Assembly (NCBI GenBank): GCA_944391805.1
Contig: CALXUY010000088.1
Coordinates: 1 to 52,215, forward strand
Direction: 5' to 3'
Source: an uncultured Clostridia bacterium
Lineage (GTDB): Bacteria; Bacillota; Clostridia; Oscillospirales; CAG-272
DNA: 52,215 bases
Shown here: piece by piece, positions 8,637 through 17,319 of the stretch
Numbering within the stretch: position 1 is the stretch's first letter
Layout: each line of letters begins with the position of its first letter
Notes under the pieces: model-generated
Told to the model about the DNA's origin: nothing
What the model saw: the letters and a program-made list of their open reading frames with translations, nothing else
Databases searched by the model: none
Made by a program: the position numbers and the translations under genes

Positions 8637-8945
8637 ATGAAAAAAGCCATTGTCATCAGCGTGCTTGCGCTGCTGTTCTGTGTGTTCTGCGTCAGTGCCT
8701 GCCGGAAGGGGGAGGATACACCGCCCTCCGACGACGTCACTGTGACCGAGAGCCAGGAGGAGCCGACCCGTACCCGTGTTCCGGTGGTCACCTCCACCCT
8801 GCCGCCTCTTCCGGAGCCGACCGAAGAGCCGGAAACCTCGCAGGAGCTGGACGATTCCATCTTCCGCCCCGAAACCTTCCCGGAGCAGGACGGCACGCTT
8901 GAGGTCGGCTCCGATGTCCCCGGCTATGGGGAGATCGGCCGATAA
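8637..8945 (+). CDS. Small lipoprotein with Thr/Pro/Glu-rich body
   Basis: A 102-residue protein with a lipoprotein signal ending VSAC (Cys22). The low-complexity acidic body is rich in Pro, Glu and Thr (PPLPEPTEEPETSQE) and shows no recognisable domain. A GGAG site precedes the ATG. It lies 16 bases after the peptide gene and 22 bases before the discoidin-like gene, clearly inside the operon. It could be a spacer or stalk component of the surface assembly; no function can be assigned. Confidence 0.75.
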   Translation: MKKAIVISVLALLFCVFCVSACRKGEDTPPSDDVTVTESQEEPTRTRVPVVTSTLPPLPEPTEEPETSQELDDSIFRPETFPEQDGTLEVGSDVPGYGEIGR

Positions 8946-8967
8946 ACACGCTTGAAAGGATAAACCA

Positions 8968-10227
8968 ATGTTCAAAAAGATGTATTTGCCGCTCTGCCTG
9001 CTGCTGGCCGCGCTGCTGTGCGTGCCGGCGGGGGCGGCTCCGGCCGCGGGAGACCTGCGGGTGTATGAAAACGGCACCCTGCAGTTTGAGGCCTTTACAG
9101 ATGGGGCCGAAGCCGCCTTTGACAGCGATCCCGCAACCGCGTTTGCGGGGTCGATTACCGGAAAATTTGCCGGCAGAAGCGTTCTGACCGGAATCACGCT
9201 GCAGGCCGGATCCAAAATTCGGGGGCTGGTTGTTCTCGGCTCGGAGGACGGCGTGAACTGGGTGGAGCTCTACAGCCGGGAGCGGGTCAACACCGTCTGC
9301 ATCTTCGGCTACAACGGCGTGACCTATGATGAGACCGGCATGAACGAAATGTATACCTATGCGATGGAATATCTGCGCATTGAGATCGAGTATGGCAGCA
9401 TTGCGGATATTCAGCTACGCGGCTACGAGGTGGAGGTCAGCGGTACCATAGCCGAGCTGGATGCCGACTACGGGGAGGGGAAGGGCTACGATTTTTCCGG
9501 CTCCTATTACCTCGACAGCGCCGATGAGGTGCGCACGCCCTATCTGTTCGACCATACCATCGGTTCCGGCTCGCAGGGAGACGCGATCACAAAGCCGGTC
9601 GGCTCCGCGCAGGACGCAGCGGCGTGGATCGCCGTCCGCACTGCAGTTGACCGCCCGCTGACCGCCATTGCGCTGGCGCACAAGAGCAACGACGGCAATA
9701 TGCTGCGTTGGAGAGGCGTCCGCATAGAGGCTTCGGCCGATGGGGAGACGTGGGATTTGCTCAAGGTGATTTCCGCGGATTTCGATACGGTCAACGATCT
9801 GACGCAGAAAACACTGTTCATTCTGACCGTGGATCCGGACAACAGCTATCGGTACGTGCGGCTGAGCAAGACCGGCAGTGCGATCAGCATCGGCTCGATG
9901 GATCTTTACGTGGCTGCCGATGCGGTGGAGCTGCCCGAGAATCTGCTGAACGACTGGGAGGGCGATCCCTACCTCGGACCGGAGGCGCCGGAGGAGACCG
10001 ACGACGCCTCGGAGGAAACCGATGATCCGACACAGGAGAGCACGACCGCGCCGACGCCTGCGGAATCCACGCCCGGTACCGCACCCTCTGCTGAAACCCC
10101 GCAGCAGTCGGGCTGCGGCAGCGTCTTGGCCGGCGGTACGGGCGCCGCTGCTGTCTGCGCGGCGGCGTTAGGTGCTTTGGCCGTTGTCGGGAGGCGCAGA
10201 AAAACGAAACGGGACACGGAGAGGTGA
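8968..10227 (+). CDS. Secreted discoidin-like protein with Gly-Cys C-terminal anchor
   Basis: The 419-residue protein has a signal peptide (cleavage near AGAAPAAG). Two jelly-roll modules resemble F5/8 type C carbohydrate-binding domains: residues about 25-160 (DSDPATAF, LRIEIEYGSI) and 190-315 (VRIEASADGETWDLLK, YRYVRLSKTG). A Glu/Thr/Pro stalk (about 330-375) follows. The tail has a SGCGS motif, a hydrophobic span and the basic end GRRRKTKR. The tail resembles three-part sorting signals (motif, membrane span, Arg cluster), but has Cys-Gly in place of LPXTG. It is the last gene of the operon, followed by a long hairpin. A role in binding glycans at the cell surface is inferred. Confidence 0.8.
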   Translation: MFKKMYLPLCLLLAALLCVPAGAAPAAGDLRVYENGTLQFEAFTDGAEAAFDSDPATAFAGSITGKFAGRSVLTGITLQAGSKIRGLVVLGSEDGVNWVELYSRERVNTVCIFGYNGVTYDETGMNEMYTYAMEYLRIEIEYGSIADIQLRGYEVEVSGTIAELDADYGEGKGYDFSGSYYLDSADEVRTPYLFDHTIGSGSQGDAITKPVGSAQDAAAWIAVRTAVDRPLTAIALAHKSNDGNMLRWRGVRIEASADGETWDLLKVISADFDTVNDLTQKTLFILTVDPDNSYRYVRLSKTGSAISIGSMDLYVAADAVELPENLLNDWEGDPYLGPEAPEETDDASEETDDPTQESTTAPTPAESTPGTAPSAETPQQSGCGSVLAGGTGAAAVCAAALGALAVVGRRRKTKRDTER

Positions 10228-10270
10228 GGCTCCCCGTGGTCATCGCCGACGGCCTTCCCATGCGGTAAAG

Positions 10271-10316
10271 CAGCGTCCGGCAGGAGTTCCATGCAATGGA
10301 TTCCTGCCGGACGCTG
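10271..10316 (+). terminator. Long perfect hairpin closing the first operon
   Basis: The 15-base arm CAGCGTCCGGCAGGA (10271-10285) pairs perfectly with 10302-10316, and a second short stem lies in the loop (TCCA...TGGA). The T-run afterwards is weak, so it may act mainly as a 3' stabiliser as well as a terminator. Confidence 0.7.
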
Positions 10317-10409
10317 TTGCTGTATAGAGCACTCCGACGAAGGAGGAGCACCGTCGGAAGCCGTCGGTTTGGCGGGAAATTTCAAACCGGCTTTTTCCGT
10401 AAAATCAAA

Positions 10410-11138
10410 CTACTCCCGGGCCGAATATATCACCGAGGCGGCGGTCAGACTGTAATTCTTGGAGCCGATAGAGATCGTTTCCCATTGCGCGGCGCTCCCT
10501 CCATACCGGATGGAGGTCAGGTAAATGCACTGATAAAAGGCCATGTCCTCAATCCGGGTGACGCTCGCCGGGAGAAACAGCGAGCTGCCGGCGCGCAGGG
10601 GCGGGTAGAGAATCAGGGTTTTGCCGTCTGCCGAGTAGAGTACCCCTTCTATATCGCAGTAGAACGGATTGCTGTCGCTGACCGATATGTAGATCAGGTT
10701 GGGGCAGGCGGCAAAGGCGAGACTTCCGATCTCGGTGACGGTTTCCGGAACCTGAATCGCGGTCACGGTCTGGCAGCCCATCAGCGCCTGCGGGGCAATT
10801 GAGGCGACAAGCTCTCCGGATGGGGCGTATGACGGAATCACCACAAATGCATCCCGGCAACTGCCAATGCCAATCAGTGTGCAGGTCCCGTTTCCGTTGC
10901 TGCGGTAAAGCAGCCCGTCGTCGGTATCAACCGGTGAGGTAATCAGCTCGGTTTGCACTGCGGTGGTCCCGGGAAACTCGTTGGATGTCCCCGGGGTGGG
11001 GAGAAGGGTAGAGGAGGGATCGGGTTCGGGTTCATCGTTCTGCATCGCCGAGAGACAGATCATTGCCACCGTGAGTGCCAGAGCAATGGCAAAAACGATC
11101 GCCAACGCAACCATCATGATCTGATTTTGTGATCTCAT
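10410..11138 (-). CDS. Membrane-anchored BspA-type leucine-rich repeat protein
   Basis: A 242-residue protein with an N-terminal membrane segment (about residues 8-31) that acts as an uncleaved anchor, a Pro/Thr/Glu-rich linker, then LRR_5/BspA-like repeats such as VPETVTEIGSLAFAACPNL and LPASVTRIEDMAFYQCIYL. The C-terminal portion is outside the cell by this topology. AGGAAAGGAAG precedes the ATG and a consensus promoter lies 48 bases upstream. No partner genes are adjacent on this strand. Proteins of this type often mediate contacts with host or matrix proteins, but nothing here shows the ligand. Confidence 0.8.
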   Translation of the reverse strand: MRSQNQIMMVALAIVFAIALALTVAMICLSAMQNDEPEPDPSSTLLPTPGTSNEFPGTTAVQTELITSPVDTDDGLLYRSNGNGTCTLIGIGSCRDAFVVIPSYAPSGELVASIAPQALMGCQTVTAIQVPETVTEIGSLAFAACPNLIYISVSDSNPFYCDIEGVLYSADGKTLILYPPLRAGSSLFLPASVTRIEDMAFYQCIYLTSIRYGGSAAQWETISIGSKNYSLTAASVIYSARE

Positions 11139-11185
11139 TTTTGCACTTCCTTTCCTAAAATGGAATAAAATACCATCCTATGCTT

Positions 11186-11214
11186 ATTATGACAGAAAGT
11201 TGTGCGGATGTCAA
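11186..11214 (-). promoter_or_regulatory. Promoter of the LRR protein gene
   Basis: Minus strand: TTGACA (11209-11214), 17 bases, CATAAT (11186-11191). Confidence 0.75.
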
Positions 11215-11517
11215 TCAAAACCGTTGCCGAAAAATCGACCGGAACCCCAAGCCTTCCGCCGCATGCATGACGAGCATACGGGAAAGCTCCCGAAAGCAGC
11301 GGGGCGATGTCCGAATCTGGCGAACGATTTTTCCGGCAGGGGCGGGGCGGAAGCAGGACTGTGCGGGGCCGTTCGGTACAGGGGCGGCCTGCTGCATAGC
11401 ATGTATTTGTCAGAGCCGCGAACGGTGTGCGGCTTGACGGGCGGCGCGAATGGAAGCCCGTGAGGCGGGACCCCGGCCGGGGAGGGGACGGATTTTCGGC
11501 TGCAATCCGGTGATGGC
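11215..11517. other. Non-coding spacer between divergent promoters
   Basis: About 300 bases between the LRR promoter and the dus promoter. Minus-strand reading frames cross it but have no ribosome site or family similarity. No repeat or RNA element was recognised. Confidence 0.5.
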
Positions 11518-11546
11518 TTGACATTGCGGACGGAATGTGTTATAAT
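11518..11546 (+). promoter_or_regulatory. Promoter of the dus gene
   Basis: Perfect consensus: TTGACA (11518-11523), 17 bases, TATAAT (11541-11546). Confidence 0.85.
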
Positions 11547-11585
11547 GACGCGGATGGAATACGGATGGAAACCGGAGGAGAGAGA

Positions 11586-12662
11586 ATGCCCGAGCTGGTC
11601 ATCGGAGATGTGCATATCCCGCATGGGCTTTGTCTGGCGCCGCTGGCGGGGGTGAGCGACCGCACCTTCCGCCGCATGGCGCGGCGATACGGAGCCGAAT
11701 ATACCGTGAGCGAAATGGTTTCGGCCAAAGCACTGTGCTACGAGCAGAGCTGCCGCCGTCCGTCTGCGCAGGCGCGTCTGCGCACGGCGCCTCTGGCCGC
11801 GGTCATGCGGGAGGAATACCCCATGGCGGTGCAGCTCTTTGGTGCCGAACCGGAATTTGTCGCGCAGGCCGCACGACTGCTGGAGAGCGGAGAATACCTT
11901 GGATGCTGCGGGGAGATTCCGCCGGCGGTCATCGACATCAATATGGGCTGCCCGATGGCCAAGATTGTCAATAACGGGGAGGGCAGCGCACTGATGAAGG
12001 ATCCCGCCCGCGCGGAGGCGATTGTGCGCGCGGTCCGCAGGGCAGTGTCTCTCCCGGTCACGGTCAAAATCCGGGCCGGGTGGGATGCGGAGCATGTCAA
12101 TGCCGTGGAGTTTGCCATGCGCATGGAGCAGGCGGGCGCTGACGCCATTTGCGTGCACGGGCGCACCCGGGCGCAAATGTACGCGCCCGGAGCCGATTGG
12201 GAGATTATCCGCCGGGTGCGGGAGGCGGTTACGGTTCCCGTGATCGGGAACGGGGATATTTTTTCTGCCGACGATGCGCTGCGCATGCTGCGGCAGACCG
12301 GCTGCCACGGTGTGATGGTGGCCAGAGGCGCACAGGGCAACCCGTGGATCTTTCGGGCCATCCGATGCGCGATGGAGGGGCTGCCGTACACGCCGCCCAC
12401 GCTGTCGGAGCGCCTGCAAACCGCAATGGAGCATGCCGAGGGACTGGTGCGCGAAAAAGGGGAGCGAACCGGGATTGCGGAGGCCAGGCGGCATATGGCG
12501 TGGTATGTGCACGGTGTCAGAGGTGCGCCGGCCGCGCGGAACCGCCTGATGCGGATTTGTTCGCTGGAGGAGCTTTCAGAAATTTTTTCGGAGCTGCGAA
12601 TGGGGAACGAATCTGATGGAACAGTGACAAAAAATATGGAAAAAACCGGAGAGAATCCGTGA
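11586..12662 (+). CDS. dusB: tRNA-dihydrouridine synthase (DusB type)
   Basis: A 358-residue FMN enzyme that reduces uridines in the D-loop of tRNA. Family motifs are in order: LAPLAGVSDRTFRRM (FMN loop), INMGCPMAKI with the catalytic Cys, VTVKIRAGWD, CVHGRTRAQMY, VIGNGDI and GVMVARGAQGNPWIF. The start at 11586 has GGAGGAG 5 bases upstream; the open frame to 11535 would begin inside the promoter. The length is normal for bacterial Dus proteins, with a short, poorly conserved Ser/Asn-rich tail. It is monocistronic or cotranscribed weakly with rpsU, which has its own promoter 36 bases downstream. Confidence 0.92.
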   Translation: MPELVIGDVHIPHGLCLAPLAGVSDRTFRRMARRYGAEYTVSEMVSAKALCYEQSCRRPSAQARLRTAPLAAVMREEYPMAVQLFGAEPEFVAQAARLLESGEYLGCCGEIPPAVIDINMGCPMAKIVNNGEGSALMKDPARAEAIVRAVRRAVSLPVTVKIRAGWDAEHVNAVEFAMRMEQAGADAICVHGRTRAQMYAPGADWEIIRRVREAVTVPVIGNGDIFSADDALRMLRQTGCHGVMVARGAQGNPWIFRAIRCAMEGLPYTPPTLSERLQTAMEHAEGLVREKGERTGIAEARRHMAWYVHGVRGAPAARNRLMRICSLEELSEIFSELRMGNESDGTVTKNMEKTGENP

Positions 12663-12697
12663 AAAATGAGAAAGTTCACCAAAAAAAAGAAAAACAC

Positions 12698-12726
12698 TTG
12701 ACATGGCATTCAAAATCGTGTATAAT
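12698..12726 (+). promoter_or_regulatory. Promoter of rpsU
   Basis: Perfect consensus: TTGACA (12698-12703), 17 bases, TATAAT (12721-12726). Confidence 0.85.
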
Positions 12727-12794
12727 AAAAGATGATGATTGATTTCAGATATTTTGGAATTTGATCTTTTTTTGAGCGGAGGGAGGGATAGAAA

Positions 12795-12971
12795 ATGGCA
12801 GAGATCAGAGTCAAGGAAGGCGAATCTCTTGATAGCGCACTTCGTCGCTTTAAGCGTGCAACGGCCCGTTCCGGCGTCCTCACCGAGCTTCGCAAAAGAG
12901 AACACTATGAGAAGCCGAGCGTGAAGCGCAAGAAGAAATCTGAAGCAGCCAGAAAACGCAAGTATAAATAA
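12795..12971 (+). CDS. rpsU: 30S ribosomal protein S21
   Basis: A 58-residue basic protein, typical of S21 in length and sequence: [18 protein letters not shown], then [24 protein letters not shown]. It binds the small ribosomal subunit near the 3' end of 16S rRNA. GGAGGG lies about 10 bases before the ATG. The gene has its own strong promoter and a classic terminator, so it is a single-gene unit. Confidence 0.96.
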   Translation: MAEIRVKEGESLDSALRRFKRATARSGVLTELRKREHYEKPSVKRKKKSEAARKRKYK

Positions 12972-12986
12972 GGCTTGCGAAACGAG

Positions 12987-13014
12987 CCGGGGGAACCGTT
13001 TCCCCCGGTTTTGT
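12987..13014 (+). terminator. Intrinsic terminator after rpsU
   Basis: The 9-base stem CCGGGGGAA (12987-12995) pairs with TTCCCCCGG (13000-13008), followed by a short T-rich run. Confidence 0.85.
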
Positions 13015-13214
13015 ATTTCTTATGCTCCGGTGGCAGTACTGCGGACGGCGGAGCCGCGGCGTGTGAGCCGTGCGGCTGACTGCCGTTTTTCTGCGGGAGC
13101 CTGAGGCCCGGCCGGGTGGTGCGCATTCGGGCACCGTGTCGCTGATTGCAGCGGCGGCCCGGATGCTGTCGAATGACAGTTTGCCCGAAAAGTGAGAAAT
13201 TTTTCATTTCTCTA

Positions 13215-13243
13215 TTGACAAATATGCCGGACTGTGGTATACT
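13215..13243 (+). promoter_or_regulatory. Promoter of the CNNM transporter leader
   Basis: TTGACA (13215-13220), 17 bases, TATACT (13238-13243). Confidence 0.8.
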
Positions 13244-13245
13244 GT

Positions 13246-13404
13246 ATCCAATTTCAATTTGGGTTCGGTTGGATCAGGAGGATATTGTGGAGTATCAGGA
13301 TAGCGGAGACTGCCACAGTCGAAGTACTTATTTTAGCAAAATCGAATGACGGATGAGCATAGCATAACCTGCGCCAGTGGCCCAGGGTTATGCTTTTTGT
13401 GTTT
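13246..13404 (+). ncRNA. Structured leader RNA ending in an intrinsic terminator, upstream of the transporter gene
   Basis: The RNA expected from the promoter at 13215 begins with the stem ATCCAA/TTGGAT (13246-13251 with 13269-13274). It holds the small hairpin GACTG/CAGTC (about 13307-13320) and ends in AGCATAACC (13361-13369) pairing with GGTTATGCT (13386-13394) plus five T's. The transporter start codon is 50 bases further on. A terminated leader ahead of a metal-transporter-like gene is the layout of an attenuator or riboswitch. I could not match it to the Mg (M-box), Mn (yybP-ykoY) or other class I remember. Confidence 0.55.
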
Positions 13405-13455
13405 TCCGCAGCGCTTCCGGCCTACCCGACCATTCAATGCTATAAGGAGTTTTTT

Positions 13456-14844
13456 ATGCCTGACGGTAGTTTATTCAGTATCATTGGTATTGTGATTTGC
13501 CTTGCCTTTTCTGCTTTTTTTTCCGCGAGCGAAACCGCTTATACCTCCTTCAGCCGCAGCCGGATGAAGACGCTGGCTGCGGAGGGCAACAAAAAAGCGG
13601 CCCTCGCGATGCGCTTGGCTGATTCCTATGATAAGCTGCTCTCCACAATTCTGGTCGGCAATAACATTGTCAATATTTCCGCATCTTCCATTGCAACGGT
13701 TCTGTTTGTGCGGGTGCTGACCGATACCAGCATTGCTGCCTCTGCGCCGGCCATCTCCACGGCCGTCATCACGGTGGTGGTGCTCATTTTCGGGGAGATC
13801 TCCCCGAAGAGCCTTGCAAAGGAGCATGCCGAGGGGTTGGCAATGGCCGTTGCCCGCCCGCTGTACGTGCTCTGCATCATTCTGACTCCTGTCAACGCGT
13901 TGTTCATGCTTTGGAAAAAGCTGCTCTCCAAGGTGTTCAAGGGGAAGGCCGAGGATACCGTGACAGAGGGAGAGGTGCTGACACTGGTGGACGAAGCGCA
14001 CGAGGACGGCAGCATTGACGAGTACAACAAGGAGCTGATTGAGAACATTTTTGAATTTGACGATCTCACCGCCGGGGAGATTGCCACCCATCGCACCGAC
14101 CTCGTTATGCTCTCGGTGGAGGACAGCATGGAGGAGTGGGAGGCGGTCATCAACAACAGCCGGTTTTCCCGCTATCCGGTGTACGGAGAGCGTGTAGACG
14201 ACATTGTGGGGATCCTCGATGCCAGAGCCTATTTCCGGCTCGAGGATAAAAGCCGTGAAACGGTTTTTGCACAGGCCGTTTCGCCGGCCTATTTTGTGCC
14301 TGAAAATGTCAAGCTGGATGTGCTGTTCCGCAACATGAAGAGCAAGAGGGAATTTGTTTCCGTGGTGCTGGACGAACACGGCGGCACGACCGGAATTGTG
14401 ACCATGACCGACCTGATCGAGTGCCTGCTGGGCGAATTCAGCACCGAGCCCTCCGGAGAGGAGGTTGCCGAGCCGGAATTTGAGCAGATCGGGGACGCTG
14501 TGTGGCTGGTACGGGGAGACGCATTGATTTCGGACGTCAACAAAAAGCTCGGAACAGCGATCGACGAGGATGAGGCGGACACCCTGAGCGGCTACATTCT
14601 CGGCCTGAACGGAACCATACCGGAGGACGGGACCACTTTTGAGCTTGAGACCGAGGCACTGCACATCCGGGCGCTGCGGATCCAGGATCACACGGTGGAA
14701 AGAGCCGAGCTGACCATCAAGCCTCCCCATGATGAGCAGGACGGGGAGGGGACGGACGACAACGAAGCGGAACAGGAGAAGAAGGACGAGCAGCACAGGG
14801 AGCCTGGGAGCGAAGCCGCCGGGGACGGGCAGGAAGCCGACTGA
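13456..14844 (+). CDS. CNNM/CorC (HlyC-like) divalent cation transport protein
   Basis: A 462-residue protein. It has an N-terminal CNNM (DUF21) membrane domain with about four spans (residues 5-170; SASETAYTSFSRSRM and VGNNIVNI are typical), a pair of CBS domains (about 200-325; THRTDLVMLSV, GTTGIVTMTDLIECLLGEF), and a CorC_HlyC domain (about 345-425; DADTLSGYILGLNGTIPEDG type). A long acidic tail rich in Asp, Glu and Lys completes it. Proteins of this build move or sense Mg2+ and related ions. The start at 13456 is chosen for TAAGGAG 7 bases before it; an in-frame ATG at 13390 lies in the terminator. Expression is probably controlled by the leader at 13246-13404. Confidence 0.88.
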   Translation: MPDGSLFSIIGIVICLAFSAFFSASETAYTSFSRSRMKTLAAEGNKKAALAMRLADSYDKLLSTILVGNNIVNISASSIATVLFVRVLTDTSIAASAPAISTAVITVVVLIFGEISPKSLAKEHAEGLAMAVARPLYVLCIILTPVNALFMLWKKLLSKVFKGKAEDTVTEGEVLTLVDEAHEDGSIDEYNKELIENIFEFDDLTAGEIATHRTDLVMLSVEDSMEEWEAVINNSRFSRYPVYGERVDDIVGILDARAYFRLEDKSRETVFAQAVSPAYFVPENVKLDVLFRNMKSKREFVSVVLDEHGGTTGIVTMTDLIECLLGEFSTEPSGEEVAEPEFEQIGDAVWLVRGDALISDVNKKLGTAIDEDEADTLSGYILGLNGTIPEDGTTFELETEALHIRALRIQDHTVERAELTIKPPHDEQDGEGTDDNEAEQEKKDEQHREPGSEAAGDGQEAD

Positions 14845-14855
14845 TCCGGAAGAGC

Positions 14856-14875
14856 TTCCCGGGGCGCCCCGGGAA
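14856..14875 (+). terminator. Palindromic hairpin after the CNNM gene
   Basis: A 20-base perfect palindrome, TTCCCGGGGC joined to its complement, 12 bases after the stop codon. A second GC-rich hairpin follows (GCGGCG...CGCCGC, about 14882-14911). Neither has a strong T-run. Confidence 0.6.
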
Positions 14876-14959
14876 GGAAAAAGCGGCGGTTGGCTTCAGG
14901 CGCCGCCGCGCAATTCAGGGCGGCTTTCAGCGGGAAAGCCTTTCGCTTACGGCTTTCTT

Positions 14960-14986
14960 AAGGCAACACCGCACAATTCTGATTGT
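14960..14986 (+). repeat. 27-bp repeat, left copy, insertion-sequence-end-like
   Basis: It begins AAGGCAACACCGCACAATTC and continues into a palindromic ACAATT...ATTGT core. An inverted copy with 25 of 27 identical bases lies at 18493-18519. The first 15 bases match the left insertion-sequence end (108-122). It could be a solo end, a MITE remnant or the border of a 3.5-kb unit. Confidence 0.65.
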
Positions 14987-15211
14987 ACAAATCTGCCGCC
15001 AAATTTTTTGTCAAACAAGCCAATTCTGAAAGGATTTTTTGAAAGCAGGCAATCGTTGGCTTGATTGCAATAAGCTGCGCTTGCACAGACTGTAGACAAA
15101 AAAGCGCCCATCCCACGGCTTGACCAAGGTATGGACGCTTTATGTCTGCCCCGGCTCCGGCTGCGGATCGCGTCGCGCTTGCCTTTGCCGGACGCACCGG
15201 TACCATTCGGC

Positions 15212-15240
15212 TTGACAACCGGTTCCGCATGTGGTATAAT
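15212..15240 (+). promoter_or_regulatory. Promoter of the four-gene block inside the repeats
   Basis: Perfect consensus: TTGACA (15212-15217), 17 bases, TATAAT (15235-15240). The 14987-15211 stretch before it holds no recognisable gene. Confidence 0.85.
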
Positions 15241-15272
15241 GCAGTTGTACAGAAATCAAGGGGGAACTGCCT

Positions 15273-16244
15273 ATGAAGGGCTGTTTCGCAAACAGAACCC
15301 GCCAAGTGCTGGTTTCGGTTTTGCTGTGTATAGGAGGCAGTTTTATTGCCGTTCGGTTTGCTCTCTGGGGAATCGAAGCGATTGCTTGGGCGAAGATTTC
15401 CTCGGCCATTTTCTGTTTTCTGGCTGCACTGTTCGGGCTGGGCTTCGGTGCTCTTGGAATATTGATTTTCCAACACAATAGACATGCAGTGCTGGAAATC
15501 GGTGAGGATGAAATCAGAATTCGCTGCGGATGGAGCAGGGAGTTCTGCCTTTTGCTGGACAGAATTTGGCATGCCGAGCTTCAGGGGGCGCACCTGGGGC
15601 TGTATACGCCGCAGAAAATGGTTTGGGTGACCGGCTTGACCAATGCGCGAGAGCTTTGGGCGTATCTGCTCGAGCGTATAGCCAAACGGCCGGTACAGAT
15701 CGATCTTGCGGCGGAAAGGCAGCGGTGCCAGTGTTATCACAGAAAATATGTGCGCCTGCTGACTTTGACTGTAATTGTGGGATTTTTGATGCCATTGCAC
15801 GTCATCTGGTGTGCTCTGCTGACCGATGGGAAAAATCTGAAGGATTTTACACCCGAACAGGACGGTATATTTGCCGCGTTTGCCGCCGTGGAGGTGATTA
15901 CCGTTTTCATTCTGGTTCTTCTTGTATGCAGATGGAATCGGGTGTCTGCTTCCTATCGGTTATCCCAAAAACGGATTTTGATTGCTGCCGCGCAAGAACA
16001 CCGTTCCGACGGATTGGATTTATATGGTGGGGTGCAGGCGGTGAAATATTTTGATCGCGGTACTTACCGGGTGGTGATATTTTCGCCCATCTATGGGACA
16101 TATTTCTATATGCTCGAACGCTTTGACACCGAAGCTCTGCAATGGCGCTCCTGCTATGAGGCAGCTCCGGCATTCGGATCGCTGCCGGACCTGTACGAGG
16201 ATATGGTATGCCGATTTTCCGGCGAAGTGTTTGAGGAAGATTGA
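15273..16244 (+). CDS. Membrane protein of unknown function, two pairs of membrane spans
   Basis: A 323-residue protein with hydrophobic spans at about 11-31, 41-66, 158-180 and 194-216. Between and after them lie two soluble regions of similar style (HAVLEIGEDEIRIRCGW... and YRLSQKRILIAAAQEH...) that look like small PH-like or beta-rich domains. This suggests an internal duplication of span pair plus domain. I do not recognise the family. AGGGGG precedes the ATG, and the gene is first in a unit followed within 10 bases by the alcohol dehydrogenase. Its DNA is more AT-rich than its neighbours. Confidence 0.7.
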   Translation: MKGCFANRTRQVLVSVLLCIGGSFIAVRFALWGIEAIAWAKISSAIFCFLAALFGLGFGALGILIFQHNRHAVLEIGEDEIRIRCGWSREFCLLLDRIWHAELQGAHLGLYTPQKMVWVTGLTNARELWAYLLERIAKRPVQIDLAAERQRCQCYHRKYVRLLTLTVIVGFLMPLHVIWCALLTDGKNLKDFTPEQDGIFAAFAAVEVITVFILVLLVCRWNRVSASYRLSQKRILIAAAQEHRSDGLDLYGGVQAVKYFDRGTYRVVIFSPIYGTYFYMLERFDTEALQWRSCYEAAPAFGSLPDLYEDMVCRFSGEVFEED

Positions 16245-16251
16245 GAGGGAT

Positions 16252-17319
16252 ATGATGAAGGCCTATACATACGTATCGAAGGGGAAATTCGGCTTGATGG
16301 AAAAGCCGAAGCCGGTACTGCGGCATGAGCGTGACGCGATTGTCCGGGTGACGCTTGCGAGCATTTGTTCGAGCGATCTGCACATCAGGCACGGAAGCGT
16401 GCCGCGCGCGGTGGAGGGAGTTACCGTTGGGCATGAGATGGTGGGGGTTGTGGAGGCGGTTGGTTCCGCTGTTTCGCAGGTCAGGCCTGGCGACCGTGTA
16501 ACCGTCAATGTGGAGACCTTTTGCGGAGAGTGCTTTTTCTGCAGGCACGGCTATGTCAACAACTGTACCGATCCGAACGGCGGGTGGGCGCTCGGCTGTC
16601 GGATTGATGGCGGTCAGGCCGAATATGTCCGCGTGCCGTTTGCCGACCAAGGGCTGAACAAAATTCCGGATACGGTCAGCGACAGGCAGGCGCTGCTGGT
16701 CGGCGATGTGCTTGCCACGGGCTTTTGGGCGGCCCGAATCTCGGAAATCAACAAAGAGGATACGGTTCTCATCATCGGCGCCGGCCCGACCGGAATCTGC
16801 ACGCTGCTTTGCGTGATGCTGAAGGAGCCAAAGCGCGTCATTGTCTGTGAAAAAGATGAGGCGCGGCTCCGGTTTGTCAGGGAGCGCTATCCCGCGGTTT
16901 TCACGGTGCGTCCGGAGGATTGCCCGGCGTTCGTGCGGGAGCACAGCGACCATGGCGGGGCGGATGCGGTGATTGAGGCTGCCGGGACGGACGCGACCTT
17001 CCGGCTGGCATGGCAATGCGCGCGCCCCAATGCAATTGTGACGGTGGTTGCACTCTATGACCGTCCGCAAACACTGCCTCTGCCCGAAATGTACGGCAAA
17101 AATCTCACCTTCAAAACCGGCGGCGTGGATGGGTGCAGCTGCGGGGAGATCCTTTCGCTGATCGAACAGGGCAGGCTCGATACCGAACCGCTGCTCACCC
17201 ACACCTGTTCACTTTCCGGTATTGAGGCGGCATACGAGCTGTTTGAACACAGGCGGGACGGTGTGATGAAGGTGGCGGTCAAGTGTACGGCGGGAGCGGG
17301 ATGGCAAAAGCAATTCTGA
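16252..17319 (+). CDS. Zinc-dependent medium-chain alcohol/polyol dehydrogenase
   Basis: A 355-residue MDR-family NAD(P)-dependent oxidoreductase. The catalytic zinc site is Cys in SICSSDLHI and the GHEMVGVVEAVG motif. Structural zinc cysteines are CGECFFCRHGYVNNC. The nucleotide-binding Rossmann motif is LIIGAGPTGI. The overall pattern is nearest to sorbitol, threonine or butanediol dehydrogenases; the substrate cannot be fixed. Start 16252, or 16255 three bases on, follows GAGAGGG. Its 3' end overlaps the next gene by about 20 bases, indicating cotranslation. Confidence 0.85.
   Translation: MMKAYTYVSKGKFGLMEKPKPVLRHERDAIVRVTLASICSSDLHIRHGSVPRAVEGVTVGHEMVGVVEAVGSAVSQVRPGDRVTVNVETFCGECFFCRHGYVNNCTDPNGGWALGCRIDGGQAEYVRVPFADQGLNKIPDTVSDRQALLVGDVLATGFWAARISEINKEDTVLIIGAGPTGICTLLCVMLKEPKRVIVCEKDEARLRFVRERYPAVFTVRPEDCPAFVREHSDHGGADAVIEAAGTDATFRLAWQCARPNAIVTVVALYDRPQTLPLPEMYGKNLTFKTGGVDGCSCGEILSLIEQGRLDTEPLLTHTCSLSGIEAAYELFEHRRDGVMKVAVKCTAGAGWQKQF

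Noticed and set aside
13146..13349. 67-codon frame over the transporter leader
   Set aside because: It begins before the promoter at 13215 and has no ribosome site; the stretch is better explained as leader RNA.
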